From: a virus
Strand: one strand, 5' to 3'
Length of the DNA stretch: 24,600 bases
Virus record (IMG/VR): IMGVR_UViG_3300033064_007026
Location: 1-24,600 of that record
Shown: in pieces, positions 9,070 through 17,099 of the stretch
Layout: every line of letters begins with the position of its first letter
How positions within the stretch are numbered: position 1 is the stretch's first letter
The notes under the pieces: model-generated
Seen by the model: only the letters and a program-made list of their open reading frames with translations
Databases searched by the model: none
What the model was told of the DNA's origin: nothing
Made by a program: the position numbers and the translations under genes

Positions 9070-9498
9070 TTAATTATAGGTAAAGGTATCCAGCACGAAC
9101 GTAAGTTCAATGGTGGAGGGGTTGGCAGAAGTACGATCAGCTTGGCCAAAGTTCAGGCTGGTTACCTGGGCATCGGGAATTGTGATTGTACGTTGGCCGA
9201 TTGGCTGGGGGTCTTCACCACAAGTCACCGGTGTCACAGTCACGGTGACAAATTCACATCCATATGCCTTCCAAAAGTCGACGATATCGGCGTGCTTAAC
9301 GGGGTCAAATGGTGTGGCAATAGTAACTTCTGAGAGAGTTCTTGGGCCCTTCAGGTTAAAAATACGTCCGCGGACTCCGTCGGCGTATTGGGAAGTACCA
9401 GCAGTATCGCGAATACCACTGAAGTTTGTGAAGTAATGGGAAAAAGGCGAGGCCTGAATCCAAAACTGGCTTTGGCTAGAGATTTTATAGTTGAGCAT
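9070..9498 (-). CDS. tail tube-like protein (T4 gp19-type family, probable)
   Basis: This 142-residue protein is close to the usual length of contractile-tail tube proteins (T4 gp19 is somewhat longer). It begins MLNYKISSQSQFWIQASPF and continues as short beta-strands with a central ATPFDPVKHADIVDFWKAYG helix, ending in TIELTFVLDTFTYN. The order of a beta N-terminus, a helix carrying D-x-x-D-F-W and a C-terminal beta strand is what I expect of a tube monomer. The gene follows the portal gene directly, and a sheath gene is present at 21623. It has its own GTTTAAA box 41 nt upstream of the ATG. No strong Shine-Dalgarno precedes the ATG. A baseplate tube-initiator or other tube-fold protein is the main alternative. 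Confidence 0.68.
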   Translation of the reverse strand: MLNYKISSQSQFWIQASPFSHYFTNFSGIRDTAGTSQYADGVRGRIFNLKGPRTLSEVTIATPFDPVKHADIVDFWKAYGCEFVTVTVTPVTCGEDPQPIGQRTITIPDAQVTSLNFGQADRTSANPSTIELTFVLDTFTYN

Positions 9499-9531
9499 GG
9501 CGGGACGGCTTATGCGTTATATCTATTTAGT

Positions 9532-9539
9532 ATTTAAAC
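9532..9539 (-). promoter_or_regulatory. GTTTAAA box upstream of the tail tube-like gene
   Basis: Minus-strand GTTTAAATACTAAATAGA lies 41 nt before the ATG at 9498. It resembles the boxes before the portal gene (GTTTAAAGATACTAAAG) and the 123-residue gene (GTTTAAATATAAATAG). Confidence 0.5.
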
Positions 9540-9541
9540 AA

Positions 9542-9554
9542 AGCGCTTGGCGCT
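9542..9554 (-). terminator. short GC hairpin after the portal gene
   Basis: On the minus strand AGCGC-CAA-GCGCT forms a perfect 5-bp stem with a 3-nt loop, directly after the portal stop codon, followed by TTGTTT. This is the geometry of a weak intrinsic terminator. Its T-run merges into the GTTTAAA box of the next gene, so it could separate portal and tail transcription. The stem is short, so the call is tentative. Confidence 0.35.
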
Positions 9555-9555
9555 A

Positions 9556-11481
9556 TTACATAAAATAAGGCGCAAAGGGTGCCCAATATCCCGCTTTTTT
9601 ACAATCTACCACAACACACTCATTGTGAATGACCTTGCGATTCAGCCTATAGGTCTTCTTATAAAGCTCGAGAAGTTTCTCTACCGTTTCGCAATCCACA
9701 TCATCAACTCTAATCGACCCTTCAATTGTGGCCAGGGCCTGCTCCAACTCTGTTTTGATGAAGTTGTCTTCTACGTCAATATACGCGACCTTCTTAATTT
9801 CCTCGATGAGCCGCCTTGTGCCAAACGCAATCTCCCCTGGCGAGGTATACTCATCAAGGCGAATTTTAGCAACTGAGGCCTCCGAAAGCCCAGTGTCTGC
9901 GATGATCCGCTCATATCCAACGTCATCGAGCGTTCCGTCAAACTTCGCCGCAATAAGCTGAGAAATTTTATCCTTCTTGGTTTTGTCAGTGAGGTCGTTG
10001 TCTTCATCAAACTCAGAGAAGTCGAAGAGGGTGAGAAGGTCTGACTGATCGGCTCCAAAGGCACCCATAGCTCCGTTAGAACTATCGGCCATCTGCTCGG
10101 TGGTTTTTGCCTCGGACATTGGTGCCGCGCCAGGAGCCCCTGGTGCTCCGCCCATCATCGCGCTCATGTCCACTTTTGCCAGAGACGGAATCTCAAGTTT
10201 ATCCCGCACCCAATCAAGGTCTTTGACCTCATAACCAACCGCTTGGAGCTGGGTGAGCATTTGGACAATTTTGATGGGATCCTCGCGTTGCTCCAGATCA
10301 TCGAAGTTGCGGCGGAGTCTGGGTACTGGGGCTCCGGGGTAATTGAGTTCTACGATCCAGCGAATGAGCGTAGCGTTAAGTGTCTCATCTAACTCCTCTG
10401 AGAAGGCCTTGGCTTTACGCATACGCACGGAGTCGGAAACCTGATCACGGGCATAAGATCCTACATTGCCGGTCTCCTGACCCACAGTATTCTCCCCGTT
10501 GATAATAAAGCTAATTTGCTGATCTACATACTCGATGAGCTTTTCATATACCTCCGAGCGCCCTTGGCTCTCAAGCCAATCAATTTCCATCTCATTGGGG
10601 ATGACAATTGCGGTCTCTTGGCCCAGGCGCTGGAGCGCCGTAAATAGCGAATTAACCTCTTCCTCCGGAGTGCCAAGAGAGAACTTACCCACCGCAGTTG
10701 GTGTTGTATGCTTATCTGCATACTGCAACCAGAAAGACAGAAGAGTTCTTCTAAACTCTACCAAACTGAATAAGTGACGGCCCAACCCCGTGCCATACGG
10801 GTCCATAAAATTACTATAGGCCCAGTGGCGATGGATGACCACAGAACGGAGGGGTAGTGGAATTCCCTCTACGGGCGAACTTACGGTCATCAAGCGGGGG
10901 CTAATTGTTCCGTCTTCGTTGAGAACAAAAATAAACCGCCGGGGGTCACGAATTTTAATTTCCGAGGGGACTATGTAATTTCCCTGCCTCATCCAGCAAA
11001 TTTCACCAATACCAATACCTAGAATGAGCGATTCGCACAGTCCTCTTATAAACGCGTCAAACGCCGAGTTTGAAGACACAAGCATTTCTTTGCCATAAGC
11101 TTGCCGTGTATTGGTGCCCATGCGATAGAGTACTTGGCGAACAAATTCAGCTACCTCCTCATCGCGGTCGGATGCACTTGCGGGGTCAATTTGCCATTTG
11201 CGTTGTATAATTTCTCCCGTAAGTTTTTCCCATGCAGAAATAATTTGGCTGTCGTTAAACAACCGCATGTATTTCTCAATTGCCCTCGGGCCCCCACCAC
11301 CCTCTTCAATGAGGATGTCATCTCTGCGTGGGAGAATAAGTCCTGATGCTAAATACGATGTTCCGGTAAAAGCGTATGGATCGCCTTTGTAACCCGCTAA
11401 GCTGCCTTGGCCCACTCCGAGGCTAAAGTAGCGATCAAAGTGCCCAGTTTTTGGTTTTGCACCAGGACGTTCCTCGGCCAT
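9556..11481 (-). CDS. portal protein, Mu gp29 / DUF935-like
   Basis: This 641-residue protein would form the dodecameric ring at one capsid vertex through which DNA is packaged and to which the tail attaches. DUF935-type features appear in order: a ring of residues around EKLTGEIIQRKWQIDP (about 84-99), an FIRGLCESLILGIGIGEICW segment (about 143-162), DPRRFIFVLNEDG (about 178-190), FWLQYADKHTTPTAVGKFSLG (about 250-270), AIVIPNEMEIDWLES, and YEKLIEYVDQQISFIINGE followed by a Ser/Arg helix. About 200 residues follow the core, including a Gly/Ala/Pro/Met linker near 440-470 and an acidic helical tail, longer than the usual core. Start ATG at 11481, with TAGG about 8 nt upstream. A GTTTAAA box lies 44 nt upstream, inside the end of the previous gene. 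The family call is strong from motif order, but no search was run. Confidence 0.85.
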   Translation of the reverse strand: MAEERPGAKPKTGHFDRYFSLGVGQGSLAGYKGDPYAFTGTSYLASGLILPRRDDILIEEGGGGPRAIEKYMRLFNDSQIISAWEKLTGEIIQRKWQIDPASASDRDEEVAEFVRQVLYRMGTNTRQAYGKEMLVSSNSAFDAFIRGLCESLILGIGIGEICWMRQGNYIVPSEIKIRDPRRFIFVLNEDGTISPRLMTVSSPVEGIPLPLRSVVIHRHWAYSNFMDPYGTGLGRHLFSLVEFRRTLLSFWLQYADKHTTPTAVGKFSLGTPEEEVNSLFTALQRLGQETAIVIPNEMEIDWLESQGRSEVYEKLIEYVDQQISFIINGENTVGQETGNVGSYARDQVSDSVRMRKAKAFSEELDETLNATLIRWIVELNYPGAPVPRLRRNFDDLEQREDPIKIVQMLTQLQAVGYEVKDLDWVRDKLEIPSLAKVDMSAMMGGAPGAPGAAPMSEAKTTEQMADSSNGAMGAFGADQSDLLTLFDFSEFDEDNDLTDKTKKDKISQLIAAKFDGTLDDVGYERIIADTGLSEASVAKIRLDEYTSPGEIAFGTRRLIEEIKKVAYIDVEDNFIKTELEQALATIEGSIRVDDVDCETVEKLLELYKKTYRLNRKVIHNECVVVDCKKAGYWAPFAPYFM

Positions 11482-11488
11482 TGATTAC

Positions 11489-11698
11489 CTACTCTGATTC
11501 GCCTATGTCTTTAGTATCTTTAAACTGGGAAGAGGCGGACCGATCTATATAAACTACCTCGGCATCGAGGATTTTTGCGTATAGTTCGTTTGCAGTCATT
11601 TTGCCATTGTTGTAGTCTTCGATGAGCTTGTCGGCCCCATCCACAATGAGCGGTTGTGAGTTGGTAAGAATATTAATACCGGTTTGTTCTGTGTTCAT
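11489..11698 (-). CDS. small acidic protein of unknown function upstream of portal
   Basis: This 69-residue protein contains LIVDGADKLIEDYNNGKMTANELYAKILDAEVVYID, split by charged residues, and reads as two short helices. Its ATG overlaps the stop of the 327-residue gene (ATGA), a usual sign of coupled translation. It ends 7 nt before the portal start. The last codons carry the GTTTAAA box placed upstream of the portal gene. Its position directly before the portal gene suggests a head or packaging accessory, but the sequence shows no recognisable domain. Confidence 0.65.
   Translation of the reverse strand: MNTEQTGINILTNSQPLIVDGADKLIEDYNNGKMTANELYAKILDAEVVYIDRSASSQFKDTKDIGESE
11518..11525 (-). 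promoter_or_regulatory. GTTTAAA box upstream of the portal gene
   Basis: Minus-strand GTTTAAAGATACTAAAG lies 44 nt before the portal ATG and inside the coding end of the 69-residue gene (Gln-Phe-Lys-Asp codons). Because it is coding, the match could be chance, but its spacing fits the other boxes. Confidence 0.4.
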
Positions 11699-12678
11699 TG
11701 CTTAGACCATTCTTTTTGTAATTGTTCTGTTTCTTTTATAAGTTCCTTAATCATCTCCGGCCACTTTTGTTCATAGGAGGCCAAGTAAATATGCCATTTT
11801 TTTGGCCATTCTGCTATGGTGAATTTGTGGTCTAGTTCTGGTGGTGGTGTGGAAGTAAAGATTTTACGTAATGCCCCCACCCCCGCTGCAATGAAATTGT
11901 ATCGATTTTTTGTATAGTATTTTTCTAAGACCTGGGAAGGGACTTGGGGAAACCTCTCTTTAAAGGCCTCAAAGAGCGGGGAGTTTTTAATATCTACACG
12001 TTCTTCCTGAACCGCTTTTTGATTTACGTACTCATATGCTTCGTCTAGTTGTTCTGCGATGAGTGTTACATTGAATGGGCACTGCTCATAGTCATTTATT
12101 TCTTTCCAGAACATCTTTAATGAGTCATAAGCTGCAACGATGCTATGCTTAGAAAACTTTGATAGTCTGTCCGCAAGATCCTTTCTAAGGCTCTCTATGA
12201 GATGGATGTCTGTAGCTTCGGGCCATTTGGCCGCCCTGTGAGAACATCCACTTGCCCATAAAAATGCCAAAAGGAGAGTTTTGATTCGGCCCTCTCTTAA
12301 GTCCTTGAGAGGGAGGAGATTGTTGTTTTGAATATATGTATACCACTGCTCAAAGAGTTTAGAAGCGCGCTCATTTGCCCCCTCCCAAACCTTAGTTTTT
12401 GATATTAGGCCCAGGTGTTTGTCATTACAAGTCCCATATGAACTTAATAGATTAAACTCCCGATCTTCTTCTGTAATTCCCTCAGGTGCCTCAGCGATTT
12501 TTCCAGAGGCTGAGTGGCCCTTTCTCAGGGCGCTTCTCACCCCTTCTAGTTTTATTTCGTGCGCAAATGTTGCTTCTGTTTTCCAACGGTCATGTGCTAG
12601 GATCATCTCCAGGTACTGCAGCCCCTGATCTTTTTGTGGAAGAGTCAAGATTGTTTGCAGTGTCTGAAGAGGTTCCAA
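11695..12678 (-). CDS. unknown mostly helical protein, 327 residues
   Basis: I do not recognise the family. The protein is predicted helical by eye, with many Glu, Lys, Leu and aromatic residues, and includes LLLAFLWASGCSHRAAKWPE (about 146-165) and a Trp/Lys-rich C-terminus. It stands at the head of the leftward block before the 69-residue gene and the portal. The longest frame uses TTG at 12678 and overlaps the 171-residue gene by 89 nt in another frame. An ATG at 12609 (codon 24) would cut the overlap to 20 nt, but neither start has a good ribosome site. Its position could suit a packaging or head protein; that is inference only. Confidence 0.6.
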   Translation of the reverse strand: MEPLQTLQTILTLPQKDQGLQYLEMILAHDRWKTEATFAHEIKLEGVRSALRKGHSASGKIAEAPEGITEEDREFNLLSSYGTCNDKHLGLISKTKVWEGANERASKLFEQWYTYIQNNNLLPLKDLREGRIKTLLLAFLWASGCSHRAAKWPEATDIHLIESLRKDLADRLSKFSKHSIVAAYDSLKMFWKEINDYEQCPFNVTLIAEQLDEAYEYVNQKAVQEERVDIKNSPLFEAFKERFPQVPSQVLEKYYTKNRYNFIAAGVGALRKIFTSTPPPELDHKFTIAEWPKKWHIYLASYEQKWPEMIKELIKETEQLQKEWSKQ

Positions 12679-13105
12679 GACGGCGAAGAGCTATGTTTAT
12701 ATACCCTATTATATCATTATGGGACCACGTGTCAATGACTTTGTTAAAAAGTTTAGGATCAATGCGCCCGAGGTCAGCGCCAGCAGTCATAATATAATCG
12801 AGATGGGTTTGGATGGATTGCCCTGGCTCATCATAGAGGAACAAAGTTGGTCCTTCGTTAGGCTCACACGTTTCTACAACGCTCATTGCCTTAAATAGTT
12901 CGGAGAGGATGGTCGTATCATAACCACAAAAAACGATAAAGTTTGTTTTGCGAATTGTGGGTTCTGTGAGACTTTGACGGATTTTTAGATCAACGCCATC
13001 TTTTTCAGTTAGCATTTGTTCTAAATGCACGGCCATTTTATTGATATCGGATTCGGCGTTTATATTCGGGCCTTTAAGCAATACCACCGAGAGCTTCAAT
13101 TGCAT
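12590..13105 (-). CDS. unknown protein, possible Rossmann-like fold
   Basis: This 171-residue protein alternates predicted beta strands and helices: LKLSVVLLKGP at the start, TNFIVFCGYDTTILSELFKA (about 53-72) and PTLFLYDEP (about 86-94), followed by a helix and WSHNDIIGYINIALRR. The strand-G-x-x-x-x-helix arrangement is compatible with a small Rossmann-like or SLOG/LOG-type fold, but I see no intact catalytic motif of those families. The last 30 residues are rich in Ser, Asp, Asn and Gly, and overlap the next gene. The start ATG at 13105 lies at the edge of an 11-bp inverted repeat shared with the divergent gene at 13173. Function unknown. Confidence 0.6.
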   Translation of the reverse strand: MQLKLSVVLLKGPNINAESDINKMAVHLEQMLTEKDGVDLKIRQSLTEPTIRKTNFIVFCGYDTTILSELFKAMSVVETCEPNEGPTLFLYDEPGQSIQTHLDYIMTAGADLGRIDPKLFNKVIDTWSHNDIIGYINIALRRLGTSSDTANNLDSSTKRSGAAVPGDDPST

Positions 13106-13152
13106 AAACTTTAAATTCTTGTCATAACTTTAACCTTGAAGTTTAAAGTTTA
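13105..13152. repeat. 11-bp inverted repeat in the divergent intergenic region
   Basis: TAAACTTTAAA at 13105-13115 is perfectly repeated in inverse as TTTAAAGTTTA at 13142-13152, with 26 nt between. A third, partial copy (AACTTTAA) starts near 13125. The repeat lies between divergent genes and overlaps both candidate promoter elements, so it could be an operator or a shared recognition site. It could also simply be two facing copies of the GTTTAAA-like box. Confidence 0.5.
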
Positions 13153-13164
13153 GAAAAGTATTAT
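13136..13164 (+). promoter_or_regulatory. candidate promoter of the 1308-residue gene, includes a GTTTAAA box
   Basis: GTTTAAAG at 13141-13148 lies 32 nt before the ATG at 13173. The same region also reads as sigma70-like TTGAAG, a 17-nt spacer and TATTAT, with TATACT just overlapping. If the sigma70 reading is right the transcript would be nearly leaderless, because the -10 element ends only 8 nt before the ATG. No Shine-Dalgarno is present, which fits that. The two readings exclude neither each other nor a false match. Confidence 0.45.
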
Positions 13165-13172
13165 ACTAAGAT

Positions 13173-16100
13173 ATGAACTCGGCACTGATCGAGAGACTAA
13201 AAATTGCCGGGGAGCGCATTGTTGCCGAAGGAGTTGCTCAGTACGAACGTAAGTTTGGTAGGTTTCTTGTCAGTTTAATAAAAACAAACTTAGAGGGGGC
13301 ATTTTTAGAGTTATTAAATGCAATACTAGACCGAGTTGAGACAGACGAAGAACTTACAATTTTACCCCTTAAGCAAATTTTACTTCAAGTAATATTTGAA
13401 TTAGAATTCAATTCGGTAAAGGCAACTCAGGTTACAGATGAAGTTTTTGCCGCTCTTTATAAAAAGATCGAATCAGAGCCTAATTATGACGCCGATTTTG
13501 TCGGAAAACTTAAAGTATATCAAACTCTCATCTCTGAGGCGTTTAGTGACTTAGAGTTTTTTAGTTCTTCGTCGTCTCAGGATATTCTCAGAGAAACCGT
13601 AGAATATCAGTATTCTAATAAAAAGTACTCTTTTATTCCTTTGGAAATAGATGAAAATCGTAGGGTATTTACGCTTTTTTCCAAAGAACGTTATTGGGAG
13701 ACATTTGCCACGCTCTCCGATACTACCTCATATTCTCCGCTGAGATATAATAGATCAGCAACTCTGCTAGGCCTCCCACAATACAGAATTTCCATCTCCT
13801 ACGAAGATCTCATTGTCTACAATAATGTCCTTTATAAACTTAATCCGGCAGTCTCTTCTCCCAACCGTGAGCAATTTATACCGGAGCAATGGGTAGAGTA
13901 TAATTCCCGCAGATTTGATCGCTCAAAATCTTTTTCTTCAGTACATAAATCCCGTATAAGAACACTCTACTCTACATTTTTAGAACAAGGATTTGATATC
14001 AATGAAATTATCTCCGATTCTAAAATTGAGAAGTTTGATCAGGCACAAAGCATAGATTCCGAACTCCTCCCACTCACTTTTGGTGGGCAAGGAAAGCAAA
14101 TCTACGATACCATTAAAGAACTTGAGGTAATATCTGAAGCTTTTGGGGGATATGAAGGTTCGCCCATTGGGGGAATTGAATATGCCACACAATACATAGA
14201 GTATTTGTTAGCCTCTGCGTTTGGTCGCAAAATTGAAGAAGTGTTTAACGTCGCGTTAGGAGCGGAAGACTTTGGTAAATTTAATGTTATTTTTTCTTCA
14301 AAGTTTTCCCAAGACAGTATTCCTGGACTAAGTTTTTTGAGCGAGTTTGGAAAGCTTCGCTCCTTTATCCATGGACAAATTCTACCAGAATACGTAAATA
14401 TCTCTAAGCCTAAAATTATATACAATCCAACTTATGTACAATTTTACTTAGGATTAGAAGATCGGTACTCAAGTTCAACGGTTCCAAACACGTACTCAGA
14501 ACCCCCAAGAGTGGATCTTTTGCTCTATGGAATAGAGACCCTACATAGGAGATGCCTGGCAATTGGGGACAATATAAACGCAATTTTAAATTTTACCGGG
14601 GATGGCGGAAAACTCCTCGGGTACGAGGGACTAGGTTCCATTGAAATGCAAATGACAGAATTGCAAAATGTATTTCCGCCAACGTCTTATTTTCTAGAAT
14701 CACAAGTAAAAATTGGAGCAGGACTTACAGGCGTAACCAAGTACCTCTTAGACTCATACTCTAGATTTTCAAAGGCGCTAGTGTATCCAGAGTTGCCTGG
14801 AAAGGCTCTTAGTTTTCTCCCTAAGTGGATAGACTCAATTAACAACCAACTAGAAGAACTTATTAGTCTTTTTAAAGGCATTGGCATAGGTTCTAAGAAC
14901 TATATCCCAAACCTTTCCTTCAGACAATTTGATATCAAAGATACAAAACTTGTTCAATTCTTATCCTCTTTGGGGTTTAGAGACTCGGAAATTAATCAGT
15001 TACTTGACATACAATCTTTTGATCAGTTAATTACCAATTTTGCCCCACTATCCAACTCTTCAGATCTTAAGTCTTTTTTCAAAGCGTATGAATTGTCTCA
15101 GCTCATATACGAATTTGGTGGGGATGGAGGCATCTCTGCATATCTTTCATTCTTATATTCTAAGTCTCCCGTAGACTCATTATTAAACATTCTGTCTCTA
15201 TCGCAAAAAGACCGCTCAAGTATTACGAGTTTGCAAATTAGTAAATATCCCAAACTCATCGGTTTGTTGATTGGGTTAACATACGCAATTGATCCCACCC
15301 AACTCATTAAGTTCAATAAAATCCTAGGAAAAAATAATCTCACTCTTCTAGAATCGATTGAATTCTTATACCAGAAGGGAGAGAGCACTTTAATAAAGTC
15401 GGAACAAGATATAAGCCTATTAGAACCTATAATAGAGCAAATTATTCAGGGTAATTATACGGATTCGTTTGCCTCGCCTGACTTAAATTATTCGCAAACA
15501 AATGCCACAGTGCCTATCGCCCTTAGGCAGTGGACTGAACTCATAGGTGACAATTTAGGCCAACTACCCTCGCCCGAGGTGATTAGGCATCTCTATGACA
15601 GATCTATTGGACTTACGCCCAAAGAACTCATTTCGATCTTAAATAATCCAACCTCCCCGACCCCATTTGGCGAACTAATTGACGGATTTTCTGGCGGTGA
15701 GTTTACACAGTTTATTAAGTACGCCAATATTTCTGGTTTGGCCGTAAAACTAAGTTACTATAAAAACTCCTACCAAGTGGATAATTTTCCTGTTGATATA
15801 GAATCTACTTATTTTACTTTGCCGATTCTTCTACAGAATTTAGAGGAGGCGAAAATTGCCATTTCATTAATCGGAACAATTTTTCAAGGAAAATTAGATT
15901 TTAGATCTAGCGAAGAAGGAAATATTCAAGAAACAATTAAGCCATTAGTATTTTCGCAAAATAAATCATTTGAGGTTTTTTCAGAAATTATTAAGGCCGT
16001 TGCCCCGATAAAAGGCACTGGTTTTACCACAAGTCTAACACAAAACTCAAGTAGTTTTTCTAATACTGCGGCCGAGGCCCCTATCATAGAATCACCGGGT

Positions 16101-17099
16101 ATTGGAAATTCTCGTCTGCCTAATAGAATACCGGCCCTCAACTCTATTACTCCGGAGCAGTTTGAAGCTTTATTTGGATTGCCCATCCAGGCCCAAATTC
16201 AAAATATAGTTGAGGATATAGTTACCCCCAGCATCATTAATAATTTCATCAAATTTTCAGATGAAAATAAACTCATCAATGCCATAAACCAAGTTGATGA
16301 AACTCTTCCGTATAGAGTTACGCGTTCAAAATCTACGCCATACTCACCAGCAACTCGTTATGAGACAGAACAACGGGTCGGGGCATCAACCCCCATCTTT
16401 TATTCTGTTCCTCAAATTTACGTAGATTCAAATCTTTCAGGAGCATCAGATTTTTCAGGAGCATCAGATTTTTCAGGAGCATCGGGTGGAAAGTTTATTC
16501 CCTCACAAGATGAAAGTTTAACTTCTCCGTTGCAAAAAAGGTTCGATCCTATAGAATCATGCAAAAGATTTGGCGGAACAAATTGCGATTCTATTTTTGA
16601 AGGAATTGCCAATCTTTGCATATCTGGATATAATAAGTCCCTTTTCCCCGAGGAACCCACTCAAAGAGCGGGAATTTCAGACAACACGGTGTTAATCGAC
16701 CGGCCGCTGGGAACTTTTGCAGATTACAAACCAAGTCAGTCTTTGCTTCCTACATCCGCTTTTAAATCCCCTCCGCCATACTACTCACTTCTTGGCGGAG
16801 ACGCTATTCCTGGGCGTTGGGGAGAACCTGTTATGCCATTTATTAGGTCTGCTCCTGTTGTCTATGATTCCGGAAACGGGGCACTAAGCGAATATGGAAA
16901 CTCAGAACATGGCATTATAGAATTTATTAAGGCAAAACTTGGAAAAGATACGGAGTTTAATTGCGCAACGCTAGATTCTCCTTTCTACTATCAAATTTGC
17001 ATGAATATTATGAAATGTAAAAGGTTTGTTCCACCAGAGCAGGGGGAGTATTATCTCAAGTTCTGCCCTAAAACTCTTTCTGGAGGTAGGTTGAAATGA
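13173..17099 (+). CDS. very large protein of unknown function (1308 residues), probably virion-associated
   Basis: I do not recognise this protein. The N-terminal 150 residues are helical and charged. Residues about 208-242 hold YEDLIVYNNVLYKL followed by FIPEQWVEY, a short beta module similar to those in the 361-residue protein. The long middle is rich in Ser, Leu, Ile, Phe and Asn with many short predicted helices. SGASDF is repeated three times (last copy SGASGG) at about 1089-1106. The C-terminal 180 residues carry cysteines, including two CKRF motifs (about 1130 and 1280). No clear transmembrane segment or long coiled coil is visible, so a standard tape measure is possible but not supported. 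The next gene overlaps it by four bases. Start is ATG at 13173 without a Shine-Dalgarno. Its size and place between tail genes suggest a structural or injected virion protein. Confidence 0.75.
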   Translation: MNSALIERLKIAGERIVAEGVAQYERKFGRFLVSLIKTNLEGAFLELLNAILDRVETDEELTILPLKQILLQVIFELEFNSVKATQVTDEVFAALYKKIESEPNYDADFVGKLKVYQTLISEAFSDLEFFSSSSSQDILRETVEYQYSNKKYSFIPLEIDENRRVFTLFSKERYWETFATLSDTTSYSPLRYNRSATLLGLPQYRISISYEDLIVYNNVLYKLNPAVSSPNREQFIPEQWVEYNSRRFDRSKSFSSVHKSRIRTLYSTFLEQGFDINEIISDSKIEKFDQAQSIDSELLPLTFGGQGKQIYDTIKELEVISEAFGGYEGSPIGGIEYATQYIEYLLASAFGRKIEEVFNVALGAEDFGKFNVIFSSKFSQDSIPGLSFLSEFGKLRSFIHGQILPEYVNISKPKIIYNPTYVQFYLGLEDRYSSSTVPNTYSEPPRVDLLLYGIETLHRRCLAIGDNINAILNFTGDGGKLLGYEGLGSIEMQMTELQNVFPPTSYFLESQVKIGAGLTGVTKYLLDSYSRFSKALVYPELPGKALSFLPKWIDSINNQLEELISLFKGIGIGSKNYIPNLSFRQFDIKDTKLVQFLSSLGFRDSEINQLLDIQSFDQLITNFAPLSNSSDLKSFFKAYELSQLIYEFGGDGGISAYLSFLYSKSPVDSLLNILSLSQKDRSSITSLQISKYPKLIGLLIGLTYAIDPTQLIKFNKILGKNNLTLLESIEFLYQKGESTLIKSEQDISLLEPIIEQIIQGNYTDSFASPDLNYSQTNATVPIALRQWTELIGDNLGQLPSPEVIRHLYDRSIGLTPKELISILNNPTSPTPFGELIDGFSGGEFTQFIKYANISGLAVKLSYYKNSYQVDNFPVDIESTYFTLPILLQNLEEAKIAISLIGTIFQGKLDFRSSEEGNIQETIKPLVFSQNKSFEVFSEIIKAVAPIKGTGFTTSLTQNSSSFSNTAAEAPIIESPGIGNSRLPNRIPALNSITPEQFEALFGLPIQAQIQNIVEDIVTPSIINNFIKFSDENKLINAINQVDETLPYRVTRSKSTPYSPATRYETEQRVGASTPIFYSVPQIYVDSNLSGASDFSGASDFSGASGGKFIPSQDESLTSPLQKRFDPIESCKRFGGTNCDSIFEGIANLCISGYNKSLFPEEPTQRAGISDNTVLIDRPLGTFADYKPSQSLLPTSAFKSPPPYYSLLGGDAIPGRWGEPVMPFIRSAPVVYDSGNGALSEYGNSEHGIIEFIKAKLGKDTEFNCATLDSPFYYQICMNIMKCKRFVPPEQGEYYLKFCPKTLSGGRLK
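16437..16490 (+). repeat. three 18-bp in-frame tandem repeats (SGASDF)
   Basis: The unit TCAGGAGCATCAGATTTT occurs at 16437 and 16455, with a third copy from 16473 that diverges at its end. It encodes a Ser/Gly/Ala linker before the cysteine-bearing C-terminal part of the 1308-residue protein. The first two copies are identical, suggesting recent duplication. Confidence 0.85.

Noticed and set aside
9547-9876. Rightward 109-codon frame over the end of the portal gene
   Set aside because: It lies wholly on the opposite strand of a well-supported gene and has no ribosome site or recognisable domain.
12590-13105. Nucleotide-hydrolysing LOG or SLOG protein
   Set aside because: The strand/helix pattern is compatible, but the family's glycine-rich and catalytic residues are not visible, so only a possible Rossmann-like fold is stated.
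13173-17099. Tape measure protein
   Set aside because: Length would suit a long tail, but I see neither a long coiled coil nor clear transmembrane segments, and the gene does not follow the chaperone pair. It is kept as unknown.
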